DNA of 64,000 bases from Shewanella intestini (lineage in GTDB: Bacteria > Pseudomonadota > Gammaproteobacteria > Enterobacterales > Shewanellaceae). The DNA lies in assembly GCF_018221465.1 (NCBI RefSeq), contig NZ_JAAIKR010000009.1:88185-152184 (forward strand), in the 5' to 3' direction. Below, piece by piece: positions 25,567 to 34,487 of this stretch. A program made the position numbers and the translations under genes. The notes below the pieces were generated by a model. That model had not been told where the DNA came from, ran no database searches, and saw only the letters and a program-made list of their open reading frames with translations. The first letter of the stretch is position 1, and every line of letters begins with the position of its first letter.

Positions 25567-26745
25567 ATGAACATAAAAGCAAGGGCTCTATTTAGTCCAT
25601 TAATAGCGTTGCTATTGCTGTGTTATTCAGGTTTAAGCTTTGCGGACACTGAAGTCGACACCCACGAGGTTTACGCGGTGATGGCTGGTGATGTATGGCA
25701 AGGCACCCGTGATGGAAAACCTGGAGAAGGCAGTTTGTTTTACCGCTTAGAATTTGCTGACAACAACCAAGTTGTGGTTATTAAGCAATCTGGCGGCTCT
25801 AATTTAACAGAAACCCAGTATTGGAAAAACTCACCCAAAGGCGTGGTAATCCAAAGCCAAGAAGGTCAATTTATTACTGACTTTGACGACGCAACCTTAA
25901 GCATGGTTGACGGTGAACAGATACGTTTCACCCTTAATGATGAAGGGTTCAATATCCATAAATGGTATCAATTTCGCTCATATGCCCACGTTTTATTGGT
26001 GTTGATTGGCTTGATGATCATCAATGAGATATGCCGTCGAGTGAAATGGAGTAACTATCTGTTTTGGTTTGTATTACCCGTCATTTTGATTCCGTTATGG
26101 TCAAGTTATGAAATCTCTTATTGGTTTAAATGGGTAAAACTGTACTCCGTGGTTGGCGCCGCCGCCTTATTTACCTTAATTAGGTACACCAAGGTGGGCG
26201 ACATGAAATGGGCCAAATTTGGCGCTGCCGCCTTCCTTGCCATTAATATTTCTGAAGCGGTGATGCAAGATTTCAGCATGGGCAACCTTGCCAACATCCT
26301 TAACGCCATTGGTGGCATCTTATCGATTATCACCTTAGCAGGTTGGGCGAAAATTTTTGCCGACAAGTCCAAAGAACGCGACATGATTTGGCCCGCCATG
26401 ACCACCTTCTGGATTGTGGCTTATGACGTGTGGAACATTGTGTTTGTTTACCTCAATTTCCCAGGTTCTGCTACCGCGCAAATGATGGTGTTAGTTGCCG
26501 CTACATTACCTGCATTACTCATCAAAAAAGGCACTTGGTTACAAGCACGGGCATTCACATTAGCCGCGTCGTTTATGTACTACTTCAGCTGCCCATTCAT
26601 GTACGAAAGTAACGTTGTACCACTACCAAGAAACGACGAATTAATGCTCGCAGCAGGCGCATTCAGCTTCATCATTAATGCTGTGTATGCCTATGTATTC
26701 TTTAGTAAAAAATATACTCACACTCGCCTCATGGCCAGTGCGTAA
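25567..26745 (+). CDS. Polytopic inner-membrane protein B with N-terminal exported domain
   Basis: A 392-aa paralogue of the preceding protein. It has an added N-terminal signal peptide (to about residue 26, SFA-DT) and a roughly 110-residue extracytoplasmic beta-rich domain (VWQGTRDGKPGEG to about residue 135), before eight or so transmembrane helices. Shared landmarks with protein A are YWFKWVK, ISEAVMQDFSMGN, YDVWNIVF and ARAFTLAASF. The conserved acidic residue within the EA..DF helix suggests a transport or channel role, but no substrate can be named. It lies in the same operon with a hairpin on each side. Confidence 0.75.
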   Translation: MNIKARALFSPLIALLLLCYSGLSFADTEVDTHEVYAVMAGDVWQGTRDGKPGEGSLFYRLEFADNNQVVVIKQSGGSNLTETQYWKNSPKGVVIQSQEGQFITDFDDATLSMVDGEQIRFTLNDEGFNIHKWYQFRSYAHVLLVLIGLMIINEICRRVKWSNYLFWFVLPVILIPLWSSYEISYWFKWVKLYSVVGAAALFTLIRYTKVGDMKWAKFGAAAFLAINISEAVMQDFSMGNLANILNAIGGILSIITLAGWAKIFADKSKERDMIWPAMTTFWIVAYDVWNIVFVYLNFPGSATAQMMVLVAATLPALLIKKGTWLQARAFTLAASFMYYFSCPFMYESNVVPLPRNDELMLAAGAFSFIINAVYAYVFFSKKYTHTRLMASA

Positions 26746-26764
26746 CCCATTGAAAAAATATTAA

Positions 26765-26787
26765 TTTTTGAAGATGTTCTTCAAAAA
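26765..26787 (+). terminator. Intercistronic hairpin between protein B and the outer-membrane barrel
   Basis: Perfect 10-bp arms TTTTTGAAGA and TCTTCAAAAA around a TGT loop, 20 bp after the stop of protein B and 37 bp before the next start. It may limit read-through or stabilise the upstream message. Confidence 0.5.
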
Positions 26788-26823
26788 AATAACAAATTTA
26801 TGCTTAAAATAACCGGAGTTACT

Positions 26824-27684
26824 ATGAAAAAGTCTGTTATCAATATTGCCATTATCGCGTCAATGACCTCAGGTTTAGCAGTAGCCGCTGACAATAAGTC
26901 AGACATTGATATGTCAAACCCAACTGATGTTTACACTTCCATTGGCGGTTCATACGGTAGTGAAGGATTAAACTTTAAAAGCCAGCTTATGCTGTCAGAA
27001 AAAACAGCTGACAGTGGCCAAAAAACAGGGATTATTTTTGAGGCTAAAAACATCCTTAATGAAGGCGATAAATCGGCCAAATTTAGCGGCAATGTCACTC
27101 ACCCAGACTACGGCATTATTCCTACTTTTGATGATGAAACCAGCAAGCGTTCATACCGTTTACGTTACGGCACCATTAACACCAATAATGGTACTGGCTG
27201 GTCAATTGACGCCATTTTAGCTGACCACCCATTTTACAGCACCATGGCCGTTGTTCAGGCAGGTCCTGTTATGACAATTCCTGTCACTGACAACTTCTAC
27301 ATTTGGCCAATTTTATATGCCGGTGCCGTTGTCGTTGCCGACAACATGGACATGATTTTACCACCAGAAAGTGCAGGCTCGACAGCAGTTTCAAGCAGCG
27401 GCGTGGACATTCCATCACTTGTAGTCACAGGGATGATGTATGCCCGCTATACCTTTAGCGACCATTGGTGGGCATTAGTTAGCGCCTCTTACACTGAGGA
27501 AATGCAAGGCAAGTCATGGAGTGATGATGTCATGGACGGCGGCCTACAAATGGCAAGCTTTAATGGCGAACTGTCAGTGGCTTACCAAATGAATAACCGT
27601 CAGAACATTCGTGTTAATTACAAAACTGACAACAGTGACTCAACTGACGACAGTTACTGGATTGAATACAACCACGCATTTTAA
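26824..27684 (+). CDS. Predicted outer-membrane beta-barrel protein
   Basis: A 286-aa exported protein (signal peptide MKKSVINIAIIASMTSGLAVAA). The mature part has alternating hydrophobic strands, aromatic girdles and a C-terminal YNHAF ending in Phe, as in outer-membrane barrels. There is no recognised porin family. ATG 26824 is chosen because GGAG lies 5 bases before it. It is third in the cluster with the two paralogous inner-membrane proteins, suggesting they act across the envelope together. Confidence 0.7.
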   Translation: MKKSVINIAIIASMTSGLAVAADNKSDIDMSNPTDVYTSIGGSYGSEGLNFKSQLMLSEKTADSGQKTGIIFEAKNILNEGDKSAKFSGNVTHPDYGIIPTFDDETSKRSYRLRYGTINTNNGTGWSIDAILADHPFYSTMAVVQAGPVMTIPVTDNFYIWPILYAGAVVVADNMDMILPPESAGSTAVSSSGVDIPSLVVTGMMYARYTFSDHWWALVSASYTEEMQGKSWSDDVMDGGLQMASFNGELSVAYQMNNRQNIRVNYKTDNSDSTDDSYWIEYNHAF

Positions 27685-27754
27685 TTAGTTTTGGCTGCTG
27701 GGCTAACCTCTCAAGTCTGGCGGCCACCTCTTTTGGTTCACCGAGGAACAACCA

Positions 27755-28315
27755 ATGAAACGGACTCTATTATCCCTTGCACTGTTATTAACTAGCCAAT
27801 CTGCCTTTGCGAGCACTGACGTAGCGGGTGTGCCGGTACCTAACGCCATCACCTTGTACGAGCAAACAATGCAACTCAATGGCGCTGGCGTTCGCAGTAA
27901 ATTCTTTATCGACTTATATGTGGGATCACTGTTTAGTACCCAAAAAACCTCCCAAGCCCAACAAATATTAACGAGCGACCAAGCCAATGCGATTCGGTTA
28001 AATATCACCTCAGACATGATCACCTCAGACAAAATGATCGAGGCCATGAACGACGGTTTTAAGCTGGCAACCAAAGGCAATACTCACGCTATTGAGAATC
28101 AAATCGCGCAATTTATTGGTGCATTTTCAGAGCCAATCAAAAGTGGCGATCAGTTCACTCTATTAAGTATTCCCGGTAAAGGGATTGTCACTTATAAAAA
28201 CGGCAAACAATTAGCAGTAACCTCAGGCGAAGAATTTAGACGTGCTGTTTTGGCTGTTTGGCTTGGCGACAAACCAACTGACAAGAAACTTAAAAAGCGC
28301 ATGTTAAAAGGTTAA
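27755..28315 (+). CDS. Exported chalcone-isomerase-like protein
   Basis: A 186-aa protein with a signal peptide (cleavage near AFA-ST, residue 20) and a chalcone-isomerase-like domain: GVPVPNAITLYEQTMQLNGA, then FFIDLYVGSLF, MIEAMNDGF and a C-terminal FRRAVLAVWLGD. Bacterial members of this family are usually periplasmic and of unknown function, likely binding a small hydrophobic ligand such as a fatty acid, not acting as an isomerase. A GAGGAA ribosome binding site precedes the start. Fourth gene in the cluster. Confidence 0.8.
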   Translation: MKRTLLSLALLLTSQSAFASTDVAGVPVPNAITLYEQTMQLNGAGVRSKFFIDLYVGSLFSTQKTSQAQQILTSDQANAIRLNITSDMITSDKMIEAMNDGFKLATKGNTHAIENQIAQFIGAFSEPIKSGDQFTLLSIPGKGIVTYKNGKQLAVTSGEEFRRAVLAVWLGDKPTDKKLKKRMLKG

Positions 28316-28341
28316 CCCTCACGCTTGTGTTTCACCCCGTT

Positions 28342-28369
28342 CAATATGGCTTGTCCCTGAGCCATATTG
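28342..28369 (+). terminator. Intercistronic hairpin before the chemoreceptor gene
   Basis: Perfect 9-bp arms CAATATGGC and GCCATATTG with a 10-nt loop, 27 bp after the chalcone-isomerase-like stop. There is no T run. Confidence 0.5.
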
Positions 28370-28398
28370 GCTACGCGCTCATTGAATAAGGAAATACT

Positions 28399-29868
28399 AT
28401 GACACCCGCTTCTGTTTGGCGCAGCCTATTTATCCCTACCGAGCACAAGTGGGATAGCAATCAACGTCGCTATGTCGACATTGTGTTATTTTTCACCTTA
28501 TTGTCTTTATTTACAGGCATTTACAGCCTATATAAATGGTTCAATGCTGAACAAACTATTCTTATCAATACCTCTATCATTCTCATCATTGCACAAATTT
28601 CAGCAGGATTGATTATTCGGTATTTACACGCGCCTACGTTGGCACTCAATACCGGGTTTGCAGCAATGACACTGCACGCCTTTACTTTGGTGTATCAAGG
28701 CGGCGGCATCTTAACCTCAACCCAGAACTTTTGGATCCCTGTTACCATCATTGCCATTTTTTTAACGGGTTCTCAAACATTAGCACTGATATGGAGTGGA
28801 TTAATTACCGCGGCCGCCATCTTTCTATTGGCTTGTGAACTTAACGGCGCAGCAATGCCAACCATGACGCTGGACAATAGCGCTTATTTAGCCGAAGCAT
28901 GGTCAGGATTATTGATCCCCTTTATTGTTATCGTGATAGCCCAGGCCTTTGCCGCCAATCAACGTCAGCGTGCGATTACCCAAGCAGAACACGCAATGAC
29001 ACATTCAGAAAAAGTCGCCAATGAAGCCAAACAAGCTGAGCTCGTGTTGGCGGACATTTTACAACGCGCTACCAATAACGCCTCACAACTGACCTCAATG
29101 GCAGGCTCACTTGAAAACCAATCACAGCAATTGCATATTCAGGTAAATGATCTAAATCTAAACTGTGAATCTCAATCAAGTGCAGCAGAGCAAATGAGCC
29201 GTCAGCTCGAACAAATGACCGGTGAAGTTGAGCAGTCCGAGTCATTTGTCGCCGAGCTAAAAAACCGCAGCGAGATCATTAACCAACAAGCACAACAAAG
29301 TGCCAAGTCACTGGCGGCAACGACGGAAGCAATCCATAAAATACTTGAGAGCAATCAACAAATTATGTCTGTAGCGAGTTTAATCACTTCTGTTGCAGAT
29401 CAAACCAACTTACTGGCGCTCAACGCGGCAATTGAAGCTGCCCGAGCCGGCGAACACGGGCGTGGGTTTGCTGTTGTTGCAGAGCAAGTCAGAGAGCTGT
29501 CAGCCAAAAGTAATACTTCAGCCATTGAAATCCGTAGTCTTTTAGATAAAAGCGCAGTAGAGGTCCATCACGGCCAGCAAGTCATAGAGAAATCGAGTGA
29601 GGAAGTGACTGAAATAATAACTAAAGTGGCTGAAATGCTCAGCGATATCAAACAATTATCAGACAACATGCGTCATCAAGTTCAGTCTGTACAAGAACTC
29701 AATAATGCCAGTAATATGGTCGCCAAAGGCGTTGAAAGTACCAGTGAGGTATCCGCTTGTGTCGCCAATCAAGGCGAACAGCTAAGCCAGCAAGTCGACA
29801 CCATTACCCATCTTGCCGACGACCTCAATACTGCTGTAAACCTCAAAAACCAACCCCATTGCAACTGA
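28399..29868 (+). CDS. Methyl-accepting chemotaxis protein with membrane-embedded sensor
   Basis: A 489-aa chemoreceptor. The first 190 residues form about six transmembrane helices with almost no periplasmic loop, instead of the usual two helices and a ligand-binding domain. The rest is the coiled-coil signalling domain, with the conserved hairpin tip motif [18 protein letters not shown] followed by [15 protein letters not shown] (about residues 335-370). No HAMP domain is obvious. The receptor probably senses a state of the membrane or a hydrophobic ligand. It closes a five-gene group of envelope proteins. Confidence 0.88.
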   Translation: MTPASVWRSLFIPTEHKWDSNQRRYVDIVLFFTLLSLFTGIYSLYKWFNAEQTILINTSIILIIAQISAGLIIRYLHAPTLALNTGFAAMTLHAFTLVYQGGGILTSTQNFWIPVTIIAIFLTGSQTLALIWSGLITAAAIFLLACELNGAAMPTMTLDNSAYLAEAWSGLLIPFIVIVIAQAFAANQRQRAITQAEHAMTHSEKVANEAKQAELVLADILQRATNNASQLTSMAGSLENQSQQLHIQVNDLNLNCESQSSAAEQMSRQLEQMTGEVEQSESFVAELKNRSEIINQQAQQSAKSLAATTEAIHKILESNQQIMSVASLITSVADQTNLLALNAAIEAARAGEHGRGFAVVAEQVRELSAKSNTSAIEIRSLLDKSAVEVHHGQQVIEKSSEEVTEIITKVAEMLSDIKQLSDNMRHQVQSVQELNNASNMVAKGVESTSEVSACVANQGEQLSQQVDTITHLADDLNTAVNLKNQPHCN

Positions 29869-30180
29869 GGCATTAAGGTGTACTCCGGGTTATAACTGAA
29901 TGTAATGCCTTTGAAAAACGGGATAATAAGGACGCAACACACGTATTTTGGCCTTAATACAACTGTCGGTAACGAGCCTTCGCCTCACTTAGCCCAGTGA
30001 TAACCCGTTTGTTGTTACCCGAACAGATTTTAACCGCTTAATCTCATTACATTGTTTTTGTGACTCACATCGCTTGTGCCATTGATTTATTTACCGCAAT
30101 CTACGATTCCTTTTTTACTTAGTCGCAAATGCACTTAGTTGCAGATGCACTAAAGACGAAGTAAAAAAATCCGTTCGGAT

Positions 30181-30420
30181 GAAGGTAGCAGGAGAGCTGG
30201 GGTTAACCCGGCACCGACGAGGCAACTGAATCAGGTTTTTTAACTTGTTTCAGCACTCTTTCAGGTACCACTTAGGTGGCGAGGACTGTTACTGGACGAG
30301 CCTCTGGAGAGACTGTAGGTCGATGTTGTTCGTAAGGCACGGCTATACAGCGCCGAAGGCGAAAGTAAAATTACCCAAGTAATTTTGCGAAACGCTCAGG
30401 CAAAAGGACAGAGGAGAGGA
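30181..30420 (+). ncRNA. Tandem glycine riboswitch
   Basis: The sequence shows two consecutive glycine aptamers. Aptamer 1 (about 30186-30302) has GGAGAG, GGCACCGACGA, CTCTTTCAGGTACCA and GGCGAGGACTG. Aptamer 2 (about 30303-30418) has TCTGGAGAGACTG, CGCCGAAGGCGAAAG, CGCTCAGGCAAAAGGACAGAGG. These are signature elements of the gcvT-type riboswitch. It lies 170 bp upstream of an AGCS amino-acid symporter, so glycine level controls uptake or export. The part of the intergenic region before it (29869-30180) shows nothing else clear. Confidence 0.92.
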
Positions 30421-30589
30421 TGACTGTATTTATATATGGTCACTGTCGTTTGCTGTTGTGCCTAAATCATTCTATATCGCCTGCGATACGAATGGTGTTT
30501 GGCATTGATTGCTAATCCTCAGTACCAATTATCAGCCATTTCTTTTCCTCCTCCATATTAATTTTGTTATTTAATATTCGAGGAACACC

Positions 30590-31960
30590 ATGAATTTACA
30601 AGCGCTTTTAGCTGACATTAACTCCGTTGTTTGGGGGCCCATCACTCTTGCTTTATTGGTCGGAACCGGTTTGTACCTCACCGTACGCCTTGGCCTATTG
30701 CAAGTGCTTAAATTACCGTTAGCACTAAGCCTGCTGTTTAAACCTGCCAACGGCAAAGGCGATCTGTCGTCATTTGCTGCTCTTTGTACTGCACTTTCTG
30801 CCACCATTGGTACCGGTAATATTGTCGGTGTTGCCACCGCAATTAAAATAGGTGGCCCTGGGGCATTATTTTGGATGTGGTTAGCTGCCTTTTTCGGTAT
30901 GGCAACCAAATACGCTGAATGTATGCTGGCGGTAAAATATCGCACCACCGACGCCCACGGTAGAATTGCTGGCGGCCCAATGTATTACATTGAACGCGGT
31001 CTTGGCCTTAAATGGTTAGCTAACATATTCGCGATATTTGGTGTTGGCGTAGCATTCTTTGGTATTGGTACATTCGCCCAAGTTAATGCGATTAGCGACG
31101 CTATGACCATCGCATTTGACGTTCCAACATGGGTGACGGCGTTAGTGCTTACTTCTATGGTCGCGGCGGTAACCATTGGCGGCGTAAAACGTATTGCCAA
31201 CGTTGCGCAGCGTTTAGTACCGACCATGGCGCTGGGTTATATTCTTGCGTGTTTATGGATTTTGGTGATGTTCTCAGACCAAATTATGCCAGCATTTGAA
31301 TTAGTCATTCACTCTGCATTTACACCCATTTCAGCAGCCGGGGGGTTCTTAGGTGCAACCGTTGCGCAAGCAATTCAAATTGGTATTGCTCGCGGGGTAT
31401 TCTCAAATGAGTCTGGTTTAGGTAGTGCACCTATTGCCGCTGCGGCAGCGCAAACTAAAGAACCTGTTGAACAGGGTTTAGTGAGCATGACAGGCACATT
31501 TTTCGATACGATTTTAATTTGTACCATGACCGGTCTAGTGCTCATTATTACCGGTGTGTGGAGTGGTGATACTGCTGGAGCGGCGATGACTAGCGCCGCG
31601 TTTGCGATGGGGGGTTCGGCAATTGTGGGTCAATACGTTGTCACCATTGCATTGGTGTGTTTTGCCTTTACCACCATTTTAGGTTGGAACTATTACGGTA
31701 GCCGCTGTTGGTATTACCTAACCAATAACACCTTGGGCGAACAAGGCACAAATGTATATCAATTTATCTTTTTGTGTTTAATTGCTGGCGGTGCTTTCAT
31801 CAAGCTAGACTTTATTTGGTTACTTGCTGACACCGTCAATGGCTTAATGATTATTCCAAACTTAATTGCCATTATTGGGTTGCGTAAAGTGGTGCTGTCA
31901 GAAACATTCCAATACTTTAATAAGCGCGCCATGGTTTCAGCCAACCTTAAAAAAAGCTAG
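30590..31960 (+). CDS. Alanine/glycine:cation symporter (AGCS family)
   Basis: A 456-aa inner-membrane symporter with about eleven helices. Family motifs are GTGNIVGVATAI (about residue 76), FWMWLAAFFGMATKYAE and SNESGLGSAPIAAAAA (about residue 275). Proteins of this family move alanine or glycine with sodium or protons. The glycine riboswitch upstream points to glycine as the physiological substrate. A GAGGAA ribosome binding site precedes the ATG. A terminator follows at 31996. Confidence 0.93.
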   Translation: MNLQALLADINSVVWGPITLALLVGTGLYLTVRLGLLQVLKLPLALSLLFKPANGKGDLSSFAALCTALSATIGTGNIVGVATAIKIGGPGALFWMWLAAFFGMATKYAECMLAVKYRTTDAHGRIAGGPMYYIERGLGLKWLANIFAIFGVGVAFFGIGTFAQVNAISDAMTIAFDVPTWVTALVLTSMVAAVTIGGVKRIANVAQRLVPTMALGYILACLWILVMFSDQIMPAFELVIHSAFTPISAAGGFLGATVAQAIQIGIARGVFSNESGLGSAPIAAAAAQTKEPVEQGLVSMTGTFFDTILICTMTGLVLIITGVWSGDTAGAAMTSAAFAMGGSAIVGQYVVTIALVCFAFTTILGWNYYGSRCWYYLTNNTLGEQGTNVYQFIFLCLIAGGAFIKLDFIWLLADTVNGLMIIPNLIAIIGLRKVVLSETFQYFNKRAMVSANLKKS

Positions 31961-31995
31961 GGCAATAGCTTAAATTACTCCCTATTTTCACCCAT

Positions 31996-32024
31996 AAAGC
32001 GAACCTCTTTAGGTTCGCTTTTTA
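31996..32024 (+). terminator. Rho-independent terminator after AGCS symporter
   Basis: Eleven-base arms AAAGCGAACCT and AGGTTCGCTTT with a 4-nt loop and a T run. The rest of the gap to 32397 shows no further structure. Confidence 0.9.
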
Positions 32025-32397
32025 TGTCCTGCTCATGCCTTTGTTAATGACAACGCACTCAACTAGTACAGCCTAATTACACTAGCATCAACGACTTACG
32101 CATAATTTGCCAAAGTAATCTTAAACAAGATCCATTGGAATATAGATAACCCACCCACGCTTATCACAACCTCACCTTCTGCCGTTAGCCACGCTGTCTG
32201 TCACTGAGTACAGTCATGATTGCTGTTATCCTTTGAGTTGTGACTCATCCATGCCCTTTGTCTGTGCTTATTTAACGCGTTACAAAAAACAGTGCTTGTA
32301 ATAATATTGTTATCAGGAAAAACTCATTTTCTTATCCGCCATGAAGCTAACCTCACCTTCATTGGGTTTGAGGGCCGTTTACGATAAAGGATTATTT

Positions 32398-33945
32398 ATG
32401 ACAATACGTTCAACAATGTTATCGCTACTGGCAGCCATCAGCTTAACGGCTTGTGGTGGTAGTTCAAATGACAGTGGCTCAGATGCACCAATGTGGGTGG
32501 CAGGACAATACACCCCGTACAGTGAGCTAGCTCAGCAATGTTCATCGACTGATAATTTAACTGAAAAACTATGGCTGCGTTCATGGAGTAATGACACCTA
32601 TCTTTGGTATGACGAAATTGTCGACACCGATCCCGCTAACGTGTCAGTAACCGACTATTTTAATCAACTTAAAACCCAAGAATTATCAGACACCGGGAAT
32701 AAAAAAGATAACTTTCATTTCTATATGTCCACCCCAGAGTGGCAACAGCTCAATCAATCAGGTGCCTCATTTGGTTATGGGATGAACGTTAAGTTACAAA
32801 ATGCAGCACAAGGTGTGCCGCGCCAAGTCACCATTACCTTTACCGAACCCAACACGCCTGCCGCTGACGTCAACATTAGCCGCGGGGCAATGATTATCTC
32901 AGTCGATGGGGTGAATGTTGAAAACGCTGCCGACTCTGCCAGCATTGATATTCTTAACGCAGGGTTATTTCCAAGTGTCGATGGCAAACAAACCGAATTT
33001 GAAGTGCGCGACTTAAACAGCAGCGTGAATCGCACTGTCACGATGACCGCACAAACCGTTATCGCCACCCCAGTACAAAACACCAAGGTTTTGCAAACGA
33101 CTAACGCCAAGGTTGGTTATTTACAATTTAATACCCACATTGCCACCGCAGAAAGGGGCTTATTCGACGCCTTTAATACGTTAAGCACTCAAGGCGTAGA
33201 CGACTTAGTTATCGACCTGCGCTATAACGGCGGCGGCTTGCTAGCCATAGCAAGCCAAATGGCTTACATGGTCGCAGGAAACAACGCCACCCAAAACAAG
33301 GTGTTTGAGCGCACCAGCTTTAATGACAAATACCCCAATACGGATCCGGTATTAAATCAGCCACTGGAACCAATGCCTTTTTTCAACCAAACCTTAGGCT
33401 TTAATACCGATTTAATTGGCGCAGGAACCCATTTACCGACACTGAACTTAAAGCGAGTATTTGTGCTTACAACGGCCAGTACATGCTCTGCCTCAGAAGC
33501 CTTTATCAATGCCCTGCGTGGAGTCGATATTGAAGTGATTCAATTAGGCGGCACTACCTGTGGTAAGCCTTATGGTTTTTACCCAACTGACAATTGCAAC
33601 ACCACTTATTTCACCATTCAATTTAAAGGCGTTAACGACAAAGGGTTTGGCGAATACTCAGACGGATTTACCCCTAGCCAAAATGCCACCACTGACAGTG
33701 AAATTAACGGCTGCCCGTTAGAAGATGACCTAAGCCATGGTTTAGGCGACCCTAATGAGCGCCTATTAAGTGCTGCGCTATATTATCGTGACAACAACAC
33801 CTGTCCGGTGAATGCGCAAGCCAAAACCTTTAACACACACGTTGCGCCAGGCTTTGTCGATGAAGGGTTTATACTAAAAGATACCAGAATGCAAAACGTG
33901 TTATTCAATAACCGTATTCTTGGTGGCTATGGTGGAGAACAATAA
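32398..33945 (+). CDS. S41 family (C-terminal processing-type) serine protease lipoprotein
   Basis: A 515-aa lipoprotein (lipobox LTACGG at about residue 20), so probably anchored in the outer membrane. The order is a helical N-terminal region (LWLRSWSNDTYLWYDEI), a PDZ domain (about residues 130-215; GAMIISVDGVNV) and an S41 catalytic domain with the nucleophile in TCSASEAF and a basic partner in TCGKPYGFYP. I prefer ATG 32398, which gives a normal lipoprotein signal, over the ATG 19 codons earlier. The next gene starts one base after its stop codon, so the two form an operon. Confidence 0.88.
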   Translation: MTIRSTMLSLLAAISLTACGGSSNDSGSDAPMWVAGQYTPYSELAQQCSSTDNLTEKLWLRSWSNDTYLWYDEIVDTDPANVSVTDYFNQLKTQELSDTGNKKDNFHFYMSTPEWQQLNQSGASFGYGMNVKLQNAAQGVPRQVTITFTEPNTPAADVNISRGAMIISVDGVNVENAADSASIDILNAGLFPSVDGKQTEFEVRDLNSSVNRTVTMTAQTVIATPVQNTKVLQTTNAKVGYLQFNTHIATAERGLFDAFNTLSTQGVDDLVIDLRYNGGGLLAIASQMAYMVAGNNATQNKVFERTSFNDKYPNTDPVLNQPLEPMPFFNQTLGFNTDLIGAGTHLPTLNLKRVFVLTTASTCSASEAFINALRGVDIEVIQLGGTTCGKPYGFYPTDNCNTTYFTIQFKGVNDKGFGEYSDGFTPSQNATTDSEINGCPLEDDLSHGLGDPNERLLSAALYYRDNNTCPVNAQAKTFNTHVAPGFVDEGFILKDTRMQNVLFNNRILGGYGGEQ

Positions 33946-33946
33946 T

Positions 33947-34414
33947 ATGTTGACAACAACCCGCTTATTAAACTACACCACGCCGCTGTTGCTTAGCCTC
34001 AGCTTGGTCATCAGTGGTTGTGTGGTTTCAAAGCCCACAACACCTGACTTAACGCCCTCAGCTAAAACGGCCACGACTAACACCGCGGCAAACACAGTAA
34101 TAAAGCAGCCACAACCCATCCCCGCATTGGTTGCCAAAGTGACACCTCAAAGCCATGCTGAAATAGCCCAAGCTATTGCGCAATTACTGTCACTAAAGCA
34201 AGTGCGCATTGCCCAATCCGCGTTTAGTCAGCATCATCAATTAACCCTAGAGCATGCTGCCCATAAAGATGCCAACGGCAACCTTATTATGGGGCGCAGC
34301 ACCGCTATGCCTGAGCAATTTAGTTTGTTCATCGAACACGGTCAGTGCATATTACGCCGCGACATTAATCTTGCCCAAGTCGCGTTAGTAAACACCCAGT
34401 GCCGCGAGAAATAA
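33947..34414 (+). CDS. Small lipoprotein of unknown function
   Basis: A 155-aa lipoprotein (lipobox VISGC at about residue 25), followed by a Thr/Ala/Pro-rich linker to about residue 70 and a compact C-terminal domain with two cysteines (GQCILRRD and NTQCREK). No known family. The start ATG 33947 directly follows the stop of the S41 protease and has GGAG in the end of that gene. It may assist or be processed by the protease. Confidence 0.75.
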   Translation: MLTTTRLLNYTTPLLLSLSLVISGCVVSKPTTPDLTPSAKTATTNTAANTVIKQPQPIPALVAKVTPQSHAEIAQAIAQLLSLKQVRIAQSAFSQHHQLTLEHAAHKDANGNLIMGRSTAMPEQFSLFIEHGQCILRRDINLAQVALVNTQCREK

Positions 34415-34440
34415 TCATTAGTTCACCGCAATATATAAAC

Positions 34441-34474
34441 AAATAAGGCTGCCAATTGGCAGCCTTATTTTTAT
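34441..34474. terminator. Bidirectional terminator
   Basis: A perfect 30-bp palindrome (15-base arms meeting at AATT) with T runs on both sides. It serves the plus-strand lipoprotein gene and the minus-strand S9 peptidase gene, which converge here. Confidence 0.9.
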
Positions 34475-34487
34475 TCATAAACCGACA

